Below, piece by piece: positions 46,531-57,400 of a stretch of 64,000 bases of DNA. Source of the DNA: Breviolum minutum Mf 1.05b.01. Its lineage: Eukaryota > Sar > Dinophyceae > Suessiales > Symbiodiniaceae. Under the pieces are notes generated by a model. It did not search any database. It was not told where the DNA came from and was given only the letters and a program-made list of their open reading frames with translations. The translations under genes and the position numbers were made by a program. Positions within the stretch are counted from its first letter, which is position 1. The number at the start of each line of letters is the position of its first letter. The DNA is taken from NCBI GenBank assembly GCA_000507305.1, contig DF239206.1, forward strand, positions 166,980 through 230,979. The letters run 5' to 3'.

Positions 46531-47509
46531 TCACAGCAGTCTCTCCTCACGCTTCACAATTTTCTTGGGTCGCTCCACATACGTCCCATCTGCCTAACAT
46601 GGAACAATGGCACCGGCGCACCCGATATGCCATGCTGTTACGGTCCATGGTTGACAATCAGCAGTCCAGTCATGCAAAATCCATCAATTTGTCGAAATCC
46701 ACCAAGCCTTTGCCACCACATCGGATTTACTCTTTGCATACGCAATGCCTTGGTAGGGCCACCAACAACCCACTGCTATTCTTTGAACAAGCTGCTACTT
46801 TAGCTCACAGTCTAGACTGAGCTCGCTGGCGCATTGGCTTATTGTAGAAGGGGAACCCCTGCAAGGACTTCAGCGAATTGGTCGCAGCTGACACCTGCCA
46901 CGCGTCGACCAAGTTTCTTCAGGGCATCTCCCTTAGCAACTGAGGAATATGAGTGGCCAAAGAAAGACTGCATTCCAGGATTCGCCTAACCAGCAATCTT
47001 AACTCCCGACCCTGTGCGGGTTTGAGTGCCTCCTTGAAGATGATCCAAGCCTGGCATTGCCCACAGCCAACCCATCCCATGCACCCTTCAACTCCTCACA
47101 GGCGTCTCGCGACATGTCAGTTGTGCCTGCCCTCGTCGTTTCAACGACTTCATGGCAATGATGTCTATGATGCCACCGAAGGCTGCAAAAACCTGCGGCA
47201 TTTTTTTCTTTACCACAACACACCTGTGAAAATGAGACAAAGTCAAGTACATATCCAAAAGCAATGAACTTTGGAATTGAATGCAATGGAGCAATCCACA
47301 AGAGACCCGGCTCGACTGATTGAACAACGTATGCGTTCCCATCTTTCCACATCACACCTCCCGCAGGGACTTCTTGAGAGTCTCAACATTGATCTTGTCG
47401 TTGAGGTTGTTCACATACCTCAGGGGAATTCCACTCAGCACGGCCAAAGCTTTGAGCTGCTTTGAAGGTGTCAAACAATCTGAGTTTCTAACAAAGTCTG
47501 GTTTGCTGC
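46531..47509 (-). CDS. U1A/U2B''-type protein, first RRM
   Basis: Exons 47493-47509, 47358-47418, 47127-47192, 47030-47050, about 46905-46945, 46831-46858, 46708-46748, 46531-46593. Reads AANQTLYVNNLNDKINVETL, VFAAFGGIIDIIAMKSLKRR, GQAWIIFKE, VAKGDALKKL, GFPFYNKPMR, IAYAKSKSDVVAK, ADGTYVERPKK: the first RRM of U1A/U2B'' (family YINNLNEK, RGQAFVIF, GFPFYDKPMRIQYAK). These proteins bind the U1 or U2 snRNA stem-loop. The join around 46905-46945 is off by one base from a GC-AG intron. The frame closes with KREERLL and TGA soon after the RRM. Initiator Met not found. Confidence 0.85.
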
Positions 47510-48053
47510 CTCGAAAAGGGTCACCCAACAAAAATCAAAAAAACATCCCTGCAACGATGGGGAGAATGCAATCAAATGAGCTTGAGACCATGGTGCACTA
47601 TCGCAGGCACCAACCAGCAACCTACCCTACCCCTCGTCTTCCTTGAGATATCCACGCCAAGCGACGCAGCGCAATCCAAGAAGAACCAAGAACAAAACCG
47701 ATATTTCTGAACTCGCGAAATTTCTCAACCATGATTTGATCATTCGATCCGCAACAGAATCCTTGACCATCATCTGAGATGCCACCTTACCATGTCAACA
47801 CTGCGCAAACTGTTTGCCAAGGACAGTCATCATATCTTTTCTCGGCCATGGCGCTCCATCTGTACTGTGAGACAGTGAAACCGAATGAACCATGCCTTAA
47901 GGACCACAAAGCTTTGCGCTACTCCTCTACTATAAACGCTAACAAAACAGAGGAACCAGAATTATGTCAAGGAGGTTCAGGATGAAAAGATGTTAAATTC
48001 TTTCCCACTCATGCCAGCATCTACAGCTGATCTCTTCCCTTTAATGCGTGCTT

Positions 48054-49967
48054 CTAGGAATCCCAAAGATCCAGGTCCCTTCAGTGAAACTACCAGCCAT
48101 GCTCATGCATCCCTCCGGCAGGCCAACCAGGGATACGCTTGTGGGCGATGGCTGTGCCAAACCTCGCAGTTTAGCACTGTGACAGTTGACCTTAAGATTT
48201 CATTAAACCGACCCTTAGACCAAGGGCTGTTTCAATTTTTGCTCAACAAAAGAAACACACAAAAAAGATAAAAACTATAATTCCAGTCCTTGTTTGTTGG
48301 ATCTCCAGAGGTGCAACTAGGAAGAAACGACTCGGGCCCGAAACACCGGACCTCAAGGATTTGGCTGCAGTACCGCTTTGTCGATCAAAGAGGATGCGTC
48401 GGTCTCGTTCTTCTCGGTCACGAACATGCTTTTCAATGTCCTCAAGCCTGTCCGTTTGGGATGATTTTTCTGCTCTACTTTGAAGATTTGGGCGGATTTT
48501 GAGATGGTATTTGGCCTGTTAGGATCATACAAGGGATGTCATCCACGCAATGATTTGTAATCCATTCCAACTGAGGCATCCCGGTTAAATCCAACTACTT
48601 CCTCCATTCATTGCCATAGTCTATTTCAGGAAATTTGGTGAGGACAATTCTCCAAAATCCTGAAAGTCTGCCACCATTTTGCACCCCCGTGATGACGTCA
48701 TGGTCAAGGAACCAAGCTTCGCGTGCATGAATCCGGGCTGCATAACCTGCTCGCAGCTCATCTGTGAAGGTATCATAGACCACCTGAGCAAAGGAGCCCA
48801 AGAAACGTGTGATAGTCTGAGGTTAGAGGATGAACCTAAGCAGTTTCTTCTAAGCAGTTTCTTGGAAACAAAAAGGATGTCATACCAATTGCTGTATATT
48901 TGTTTGCTGCCGGCGGCCGATCTTTCTATCTACCCATCTACCTACCTACCTACCTGCCTACCTACCTACCTAGCTATCTTTCTATCTGTCTACCCGTCTA
49001 CCTGTTTATCTCTATCTATCTATCCATCCATCCATCCATCCATCCATCCATCTATCCATCCATCCATCCATCCATCCATCTATCCATCCATCCATCCATC
49101 CATCCATCTATCTATCCATCCATCCATCCATCCATCTATCCATCCATCCATCCATCCATCTATCCATCCATCCATCCATCCATCTATCTATCCATCCATC
49201 CATCCATCCATCTATCCATCCATCCATCCATCTATCTATCCATCCATCCATCCATCCATCTATCCATCCATCCATCCATCCATCTATCTATCCATCCATC
49301 CATCCATCCATCCATCCATCTATCTATCGAATCTACAGTATCTCTTTTTTGTCACCAACAGCCACCAGCAGCAACGTTGGCAACACCACTCCCGTTGGCT
49401 GCCACCGGGGATTCATCGCCTCTTTGGCTGCCATGGCTTCATATGCCGCAGCTACGGAGGTTCTGCCACCCGCTTCCATGGCTCTCAAGGCATTCTTCTC
49501 CAACCTCGGGTCGGATGAGTTACTGAGATTTACCACTTCGGGTTTGTAGGAGAGAAAAAGGAAGGAAAAAAAACAACCAAAAACAACCAAATGATAAATG
49601 TCTGGAATCTTTGAAGTTTGACATATTCGTGAACCATCAGCCAGTTTCGACCAAGCTGCTGATACTCTTCATCTTCACTATCTTCGGCTTCATCCTCCAT
49701 CAGTTCAGCTTTAATGCTTCTTGCCTCTCAAAGTGTCAAAGTTTCACAAGCGTTGGATTATGAATCATACTTGCAACATCTCAAACAGCCTTTGTCATTC
49801 AGGAACTAGCAAGGACAAAAATTGAGAACATCTTCCGCCCCAAAAAATGTTGAGCAGTATCTTGCGTCTTCTTGAAAAGCGTCAGCCTAGAGATTTTGGT
49901 CCTTAACACAATCCACCTCTGCTTTCGTGATCTTGTTGCCGCTGCCCTTGCCAAGCAGGCCACCCAT
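48054..49967 (-). CDS. complete seven-exon gene, N-myristoylation-type start, unknown function
   Basis: Exons 49917-49967, 49610-49694, 49420-49535, 48599-48783, 48352-48447, 48103-48162, 48054-48078 (TAG): 618 bases, 205 residues, all phases agree. Starts [17 protein letters not shown]; Gly2 after Met fits an N-myristoylation signal and recalls ESCRT-III Vps20/CHMP6 starts, but the rest does not obviously follow that family. Next come an acidic stretch ([10 protein letters not shown]), a helical domain ([27 protein letters not shown]), a region [19 protein letters not shown], a charged coiled-coil segment ([17 protein letters not shown]) and the tail DLDLWDS. The TCCA satellite lies in the third intron. 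Family not recognised. Confidence 0.7.
48900..49332. repeat. (ATCC)n-type tetranucleotide satellite
   Basis: Arrays of TACC then CATC/TATC units, most regular from 49008 to 49328, with periodic CTAT variants. All six-frame products (Ile-His-Pro-Ser repeats and so on) are artefacts. It sits in an intron of the gene at 48054-49967. Confidence 0.96.
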
Positions 49968-50973
49968 GGCAGATCACTCTGCTGGAGAGCTGGTAAATGA
50001 TTCAAAAAAAAAGTACTCCATCTTTGCAGCCTAATTGTCCTAGTCACCAGTCGTTCTGGGCTTCATGGTATAGCAGACTTGTTGACATGTTGCTATTTTG
50101 TGTTTGCCTTAAACATATTCAATGGGAGCAACCAAAAAATGACCGTGTTATTAACTTGAGCCTTCAGGAACATGGATTGCCAAGGATGTCTCCAGATCTA
50201 TATCTAAACTTCACCGATCTCACCGAGATAGAGTTTTCCTGCTGCCACGATCAACCAAAGTCATCCAAAGTCATCCTTTATCTTTCGAGTTTCATCCAAG
50301 GTTAGCTGGGTGGTGGTTGAGCCTACAACCTAGGCATATTGCAAGATGATGCTGGCGATGCTTACTCCCTTTTCAATCGAGACTTCCTGGATAGTATACC
50401 ACCAACATTGATATCACTGATATCACCAATCACTTGAGTGACTTATCTTTCAAAAACATGGCTTAGAGAGACCCTTCAATCCATGGCATGCCATGCCGTA
50501 CTGCCATTTTTCTTTGTTGGGGATTTATGTCGACAACTTTGGCTTGGCCAAGTCTCCACCAAGGAAACTCCGATTAGGAGATAGCTCCCTTTCACAGTAA
50601 TTTCAAGCTTTCGAGGCATCAAAAGTGTCTACTCGCGGCTACCCTCTCTTTTTCCAGCACACAACCTGTCAAGTGGGACTTAGAGAATAAAGATAGTGGC
50701 TCACACAGAGCCCCAAAACCTCCACACTCTGCCAGTCCCATTATCTAATAGACTCCAACGAAGCAGACGCCCCATCTCACCCATCTGCTGCCGGCCATCC
50801 AGCATCTTCCAGGACGCCAAAAGGCCTGGCTAGTAGGATATTGGCACTTGGAACTCTATCCCCGAAAATGAACCCAGATTAAAATCACCCCGTTTCATCA
50901 ATTGCTTCATCAACGGCAACATAATCCAACAACTACAAGTCTTTTCAGTCACATAGTCACGTCACATAGACAA
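49968..50973. other. intergenic, no gene supported
   Basis: Likely holds the 5' region of the gene starting at 49967 and the 3' region of the gene ending at 50974. No exon chain seen. Confidence 0.4.
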
Positions 50974-51867
50974 TCAAGTTGTCGACTGTTCTCCCTGGCC
51001 TGAGTGCTTCCCAAAAACCAAGGATTGTAAGCGTTCATTGAAGCACTCCACATCGCCAATCTTCTTCATGATTAGGTCCTTGTCTCTGACACTTGAGCAC
51101 ACCATATTCCTCACATCCAATCGCATGTCACTGTGAGTTTCCAGGATCGTTCTTGATTCAAGCTTCAGGTTTTGCCGCATGCCCAAACGCTTGGCCTCGG
51201 CGATTTCAGCGATGCACCAGGCACGATTGAAGAGATCCATGGATTGATCCACGGCAATTAAGTGCCTGCAACGACCTGTCCTTGCAAGGTGCCACATCAT
51301 GTCATCAAATTTGTTGATTTCGGACTCTACGGATCTTCCATCAGGGTCGACTATGTTTCGAAGCCGGCAGGAACATGGTGGATGCAACATTCCAGAGATT
51401 GGGTCTTTATCCTTCGGGTTTGTGTGGCAGATACAGACATGTTGGTTCACTGATAGTGCACATATCCAGTATACATCGTTGAGACGACCACTCTGCTCAA
51501 GAATGCTGCAAATCAGATCTGGATCTTGATCTAACATCTGTGCCGTCATAGCGTAGCTACACTCTCGCAACGCCTGAGAGATGATGGCGGCCATGAGATG
51601 GCTAAAATGATTGCCCCAGTTGTGGGTCACCATGATCTCAGCCCTCTGGGCTTCATCTCTGTTCCAAGAGGAAGTAGCATAGGCGCAGGGCTCGGGCTCT
51701 TGTGCCGTGAGAGGGATGATGACCCTTCGAACCACATCTTGAGTCTTGTGCTTATCTGGCACATATTTCCAGCAATCTGTCACTGGAAGATGCCAGCCAT
51801 CTGCCGTTGGAAGATCCTCCATGTAAAACTTCAGCAAGCTGTTCAAGGTCAGCCCACGACCTGACAA
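50974..51867 (-). CDS. 'THNW' domain protein, dinoflagellate-expanded family
   Basis: Open frame of 297 codons. Key blocks: VTHNWGNHFSHLMAAI (about 79-94), YWICALSVNQHVCICH (about 131-146), a Cys-rich HPPCSCR, and DLFNRAWCIAEIAEA (about 207-222). The order 'THxW ... W(V/I)CxxSVNQH ... RAWCxxE' recurs in very many predicted dinoflagellate proteins and loosely resembles TIR-like domains of protists, where the WCxxE motif sits late in the fold. Biochemical role unknown. The frame probably continues from an upstream exon: 51850 is preceded by CAG, and the first residues may lie after it. Downstream of the membrane-protein gene on the same strand. Confidence 0.7.
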   Translation of the reverse strand: MSGRGLTLNSLLKFYMEDLPTADGWHLPVTDCWKYVPDKHKTQDVVRRVIIPLTAQEPEPCAYATSSWNRDEAQRAEIMVTHNWGNHFSHLMAAIISQALRECSYAMTAQMLDQDPDLICSILEQSGRLNDVYWICALSVNQHVCICHTNPKDKDPISGMLHPPCSCRLRNIVDPDGRSVESEINKFDDMMWHLARTGRCRHLIAVDQSMDLFNRAWCIAEIAEAKRLGMRQNLKLESRTILETHSDMRLDVRNMVCSSVRDKDLIMKKIGDVECFNERLQSLVFGKHSGQGEQSTT

Positions 51868-51979
51868 CTCCTAAACGGGTCAAGTGGTCAAACACCTTCA
51901 AACACAACATACACATCTCTGAGACAACTTTACAAAACTGTCCTCTACTAAACCTTTGTTCCAAATTTGAACAACTCTC

Positions 51980-53059
51980 TCACTTGCTCTTTGGCCTGTC
52001 CTCTACTTTTTTCTTCCATCCTTCATCCTTGCGATGGACACCACTGGTGCATATTGCTTTGGGCGGGTGCAGGCATTGGGAAGACTGCGCTGAAACCCTA
52101 TGAGCACCACACAGCAACACAACTGTCAATCCATTGCCCACCACATCAATAGCTTGCACAAAAACACCGAGAAGAACAGCACCGACATTGTCATCTGGAT
52201 AGACTGTGGATGAAGCAGGGTAGCTAAAGGTGTCGTCCATTTGCATAACGACGCATGGCACAACCACAGCAGACACCAAAAAAGACAAGAAGACAGCAAC
52301 AGCCTGGAGTTGAGTTTGCCACAAGGCATCTTTCAGATTGTTCTTGACTTCTACAGGGGCGTGATGAAGAATCTCTGAACCTAAGATGCTCTGTACATCT
52401 TTTGCAGATTTTGCTAAGGAACAAACTGCCTTCACGGCTGCCAGAACATTTCCAACCAAAAAGATCGCCACTATGCAAAACCCGCCATACATGGCAACGG
52501 TCAAACTTGTCGCGAATGCATCTGACTCACTGAGTGAGATCAGCACGAAGAAGGTCAAGCATGAAAGGAATGCACCAAGACCAATGCTAAAAAATTGCAC
52601 CTTCAACATCTTCATGATACTTCCTGCATTGTAGCATCTTCCTGATGTCTTCTCTAGAGCATGAATTCGCCTCTGGACCAATACTTGCATCCACACGAGC
52701 GCAGCAAGATAGAAGAGAATTCGTAGCGGCAAGATCATGTTCCACGGATACAAAAAAACCCATTCTGCTCCCAGAAAATAAAATCCGATGGTTTTGCTAG
52801 CGGCCGCTTTGGGGTCGATGTGGGCAGTCAAAAACCCGTAGCTGCATCCCCAGGGTTTTGAAGCAGAGATGAGGGTGGCCAGGACTGATTGCAACCAATT
52901 CACCAAAGCATATCCAACCGCTGACATGGCATGACCAGAGGAACCAGCTCTTTTCCAAAGGAAGGCAGCACACCAAGCAGCTCCCAAGCTGGCTATCATC
53001 CTGGGGATGGCACTAGATAACTTGAATTTGGGCATGCACAGGCACAATTTATATATCAT
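51980..53059 (-). CDS. polytopic membrane protein, unknown family
   Basis: Open frame of 359 codons with about seven to eight hydrophobic segments, for example around residues 22-36, 45-65, 92-130, 152-172, 185-215, 250-272 and 292-318. A short basic tail (DEGWKKKVEDRPKSK) ends it. The last about 30 residues may be intron, because the next gene on the strand starts at an AG only 110 bp on. It may therefore be the membrane part of the same gene as the THNW domain. The start may be an internal exon. No family recognised. Confidence 0.55.
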   Translation of the reverse strand: MIYKLCLCMPKFKLSSAIPRMIASLGAAWCAAFLWKRAGSSGHAMSAVGYALVNWLQSVLATLISASKPWGCSYGFLTAHIDPKAAASKTIGFYFLGAEWVFLYPWNMILPLRILFYLAALVWMQVLVQRRIHALEKTSGRCYNAGSIMKMLKVQFFSIGLGAFLSCLTFFVLISLSESDAFATSLTVAMYGGFCIVAIFLVGNVLAAVKAVCSLAKSAKDVQSILGSEILHHAPVEVKNNLKDALWQTQLQAVAVFLSFLVSAVVVPCVVMQMDDTFSYPASSTVYPDDNVGAVLLGVFVQAIDVVGNGLTVVLLCGAHRVSAQSSQCLHPPKAICTSGVHRKDEGWKKKVEDRPKSK

Positions 53060-53291
53060 TCGACTACGACTACGTGGCGCACGTACAAGCTTTCCTAGTT
53101 GCTATGTTGCAAGCAATGCTCAAAAACCTATTCATATAGAGTGTGGGTTGCATTGGGATGATCGGACTAAAAAGTGTTTCTCTGTCTGGGCGCTATTTTT
53201 GGATGATTGTCTGTGGACAAGAAAAACTTAAACTGTGTGAATGTAAAAAAAACACAAAAATATCTGCAAGACATGATCTGCGTCGGCAACA

Positions 53292-53591
53292 CTATGAAAA
53301 CTTGCCCCGGCGCTTGGGCTTGATCCCTTCTCCCTCCGAAGTGGTGAAAAAAAAATGCCACGAAATGCCATGAGTCTGGACAGCATATGAGACCTTGTCT
53401 AACCAAGCGCATTGTACTTCAATTTGTTCTCCGTCGATATCTTCCCACATCGCCTGTCGTTTGAAAGGTTGGAAAGCCAAGGCAATTGTCACATTGCTGG
53501 CAATCGCCAGTGCATATGCACCAGGCATCCAGTCCCAGACCTTTGCTGTGGAATACCATGGTGAAGGCGGGGCTACCTCGCTCCCAAGCAT
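53292..53591 (-). CDS. possible upstream exon of the membrane-protein gene
   Basis: A - strand frame includes VWDWMPGAYALAIASNVTIA and a polar part (QAMWEDIDGEQIEVQCAWLD). One hydrophobic segment and orientation fit a 5' exon of the neighbouring membrane protein. No join proven. Confidence 0.3.
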   Translation of the reverse strand: MLGSEVAPPSPWYSTAKVWDWMPGAYALAIASNVTIALAFQPFKRQAMWEDIDGEQIEVQCAWLDKVSYAVQTHGISWHFFFTTSEGEGIKPKRRGKFS

Positions 53592-54360
53592 TGCAACGTT
53601 GGAGTTGTGTCACCAAAAAATGCGTAAACTGATGCATGCCTGCTTAGCTGCTTGTTGAGATTAAAATATCATTGATGGGAGAAATCCAGCTAACCACCTG
53701 GGATGTATAAAACCTTGTAAATAATGGAAAAACTACCTATCAACTGGTTCAGGATTTCTTCGATCAACAGTATGCTAGTTGAAACAAGAAAACTCAGAAC
53801 ACCCCTTGACCGCAGCCCTCAATTCGAGTTAGTCTCCGGACTTGTGCCGGCACTTTGATCACCAAAAGCAGAAGGAAACGATGTTGTCAATACCGTAAAC
53901 GCCGGAGAACATAAAGCAAAGATATGTCCCTTGTGGATGTTTCCTAAAATGGTGATAACCCCAAAATACCTGTTTTCAAAAGAATCTGAAGGGGGAACAG
54001 GGAACCCATTCCTGCAGCAACAAAGTGCTGTGTGAAGGTCATCAAGCTGGATCACGAAGATTTCAGAAAAATGGCAATTATCCGATTATGGACGCAGAGA
54101 TTGGTTTGACTGCAGAAATCATGTTTTCCTGGTCAAATGTCACGTTTTTGAAGGGATTTTGAAGTATTCTAGTTACTGTGGTTTCTTCGAGCCTTCACAC
54201 TTAATACCTTTGTCCTGGCCGCTGGTCCGCTTCTTTTGCGCACACCTCGCTCTAAGTAGGCCTCAGCTCCGTCGCTTGAAAGAGTGAGTCAGAAGAAAAC
54301 GGAAGCGCCATGAGACTAGAAGAAACGGCAATCCGAAAGAACCATGATGCACCCTTGTAT

Positions 54361-54485
54361 TGTATATATATATANTTGTTATATATATATATATATATCT
54401 ACTGTGTATATATATATATATATATATGATATATAAATATCTGTGTGTGTAGATACACAGACAGAAGTAGAGAGAGAGAGAGAGA
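54361..54485. repeat. TA and GA dinucleotide tracts with an N
   Basis: Alternating TA tracts around an unknown base at 54375, then a GA tract at 54467-54485. ORFs here are low-complexity artefacts. Confidence 0.9.
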
Positions 54486-54539
54486 GAAAGAGAAAGAGCA
54501 ATTTTTTGAGGATTGGTGGTTGCTGCTGAATTCATTCAT

Positions 54540-57400
54540 GCCTTTCTCTTGAAAGTCATTGCCTTGATCCCAGAAAGGCCCACACGGATCCCACAAGCTG
54601 TCGCCAGTGTCCCTGTTCCAATAGTAATGGAGGCAGTAGTCCTTATGCCAGTGTTCCTGGCCGTTGAAAAACATCCATCGATATCTTTGCGACCAAAAAT
54701 CGCTGTTTTGTTTTGTCGGACTCAGGCCTCCCATCCAGGAGGAAGCTTCAGCCTGAGGATGCTGAAAAGGAAGGATCGAAGGATCTGAGAATCAAAAAGA
54801 TTATGTGATACAGGGTTTTTTTAATAGCAATCAATTATGATTAAAAAAAAACATATCATGTATTATCATGTGATGGAATAATGAATATATGGTTGCTACA
54901 CTTTATAGCATTAGAAGTTGTGGCATCTAAGAATGTCTACTGTCTATTTTTTCAAGATATTTGTAACGATGTTTGTATATGTATACATATTGTATTCATA
55001 ATTTATCTATTTCTGTATAATTATAATTATTATATAGATACATGTAGTGTGTGTGTGTATCCATCAAAAAACCTTGCCATCTGGCTTCCGATCTCCCACT
55101 GAGCTTCCCCAGCTTTCTTGGAGTCCTGGACCTCGCCACGTTACCCTCCACCGACCTGCACGGGAAAAACAGTCCAACTTGTGAGGGTTTTTTGTTCGGT
55201 GATATATTCTGTGTACAACATATTTATACATATATATATATATACATATATATCCGCAGATTTAGATAGAGAAGTACAACGCGTTTTGTCAGGAAGGGTA
55301 CTAAGATTATGAAAAGAATGTCAAACATACTTCGGATTTAATCAAGTTACCTATCTCCAAAGCTCCACTGAGGCCCTATGCTTCGGTCTCACTATCTCCA
55401 CAGGTCCACGACACACCCTGGAAGTCCCTACTCTGGCAGCATTGCGCTCACGCTTCCACGGGGCCTGGGGCGGGGTGTTGGAGAGTATATATATATATAT
55501 AACATATGTGTGTATATATATATATAACTGTACATCAAGGGTATGGTTGAGTTGCTAACCACTGCTGGAAATAAATGCCATAGACCAAAATCATTCATAC
55601 AAAAGTACCGGCCCTGCAAAGTGGAGAGCTTAAATACTAGATTCAAATGTGTTACACTTCTCCAAATTGGATCTTACAATCTTGACCTCACAGGTGCACA
55701 GAAATTGCGGGGGGCCATCTTCAGCTTTGCCCACTGAGGTGTCTACTTCAACATGGGACCCTTGGGCCTCAAAAACTGGGATGCTTCGGAGGTTGCACTC
55801 ATCAACTCCCAAGAGTATCTGAGGCGCTAGCGGAACACTCCCTTTCTGATCTTTGTTCGACCTCAAGAGGCTTCCCCAAGAAAAGAATGGTCTTTTGTAT
55901 ACACCAATTTGCAAAACAAACTCCAAAAGTAAACGGTACACACCAGCGTATGCGAACAAAACGTCTAATATTTGAACCGCACCCCCCTGCACCTTGCACT
56001 TCTTCCGATGGTAAGTGGAACATGGAACGAGACAACTTGAACTGCGCCTGAGGCCCTTGCTGGGTCCTGCCACGCGGCCTGTTGGATCATAAATCATGCA
56101 TCATGAAGATGTCACGCAGAATTTTGAAGAAGGGCTCTTACTGAGCTATTTGACGCTAGGGCTTCATCGGATCCCACTCAAATCATTTGTAACTGCACTT
56201 GGTTGCATTGATCATTGCACACCTCTCCTTTGCAACTCCACACTCTGGGAACGCTACGGCACAGGGACCCCGCGGCCAGGTTGGGACCTGCAACAACAGA
56301 ATTGGATGCTTTTGAATTCATTTTAGAGGCAGCCACCCTTGTATGTTCACTCCCAATCATCATTAAAGAAAAATGAAAAAAGAATGCATTCAAAAAAAGT
56401 GCGGACGAAACCATACCATACCATTACACTTACCATTTGGTTATTCAATAAAAACTGAGGGCACCCCACGGCTGTGTCACTTTTTCAAGACTTTTAAGAG
56501 TCGTCTTCATCGGCCTCGTTAACAAGGGTGAGATCGGGTTGCCAGGCGGGGTTTCTGATGAACTTTGAGGAGATGGCGGCAGGGCACCCATACTTTTTGC
56601 CCGTGGTGGCCTGAGAGTTAGATGGATCCGAGGCCAAGGCCATTTGTTGGGGGGATGTTGGCTGTATGAACCAACTGTCAATGAAATTCTACTTACCGAC
56701 CTAGTCTTTTTGAATCTGCAGGATGGTACACCTTCTTTAGTGTCCTTCAATTTCATCTCCCCGGTTTCGTACTTGGATCTTTAGAATTCCATTGTATCAC
56801 CAATCTTTAATCATCAAAAAGAACAGCAAGGTGGTAAAATATGGATGAAATCGATGACTAGTTGGTGGTTTCAACCCATTTGAAAAATATGTTCGTCAAA
56901 TTGGATCATTTCCCCAGATAGGGGTAAAAAAATTAAAAAAATGGAAACCACCACCTAGTGAAATATGGGACTCTGTAGCATTGTGAACCAACTCCGCGCA
57001 CCTTTCAAGATTCAGAATTGACACCAACTCGGCTCCAAACATCGGCTGTGGCTTTTTCGGCGGCGCCTTGGGGTGCGAGTTTTTCGAACCTTTGGGGATT
57101 TTCAACCTGGAAAAACTCCCAATTTTTTCAAACCTGGCAGATTTTTCATTGATGGATTTTATCATTTTTGCAGTTTTTTCGTTTGTTGTTGTGATTCTTT
57201 TAGCATCTTTTAGCTCCCACCATTTGGGATGCCCAACACCTTGCGGCTGCACTGGCCGTGGCACGGTCTGTACGGGCCGTGCTTTGGGTGCCGGCATCAT
57301 GGGCCGCGCTTTGGGCGGCGGCACCGGCGCCGACACCGGCCGCGGCTTCGCCTGGGGCGGTCGGGCCTGTGGCGTCACCGGGCGGTCTTTGGGCGGCGGC
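54540..57400 (-). CDS. WW-domain, proline-rich protein (exons incomplete)
   Basis: A WW domain is split over 54728-54752 (LKLPPGWE, GC donor) and about 54540-54656 (EHWHKDYCLHYYWNRDTGDS, then LWDPC): W-x22-W with the YY pair and the NxxTGxSxW motif, but Cys replaces the final Pro. WW domains bind proline-rich ligands. Upstream on the strand are 55687-55818 (LLGVDECNLRSIPVFEAQGS; FLCTCE), about 56229-56305, about 56500-56700, about 56990-57090 (KNSHPKAPPKKPQPMFGAE) and about 57240-57400, a Pro-rich exon (PPKDRPVTPQARPPQ, PVPPPKARPMMPAPKARP). Whether all belong to one gene is inferred from strand and theme only. Confidence 0.5.

Noticed and set aside
48679-49526. Long frames of Ile-His-Pro-Ser and similar repeats
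   Set aside because: Produced by the ATCC satellite; the satellite lies within an intron of the opposite-strand gene.
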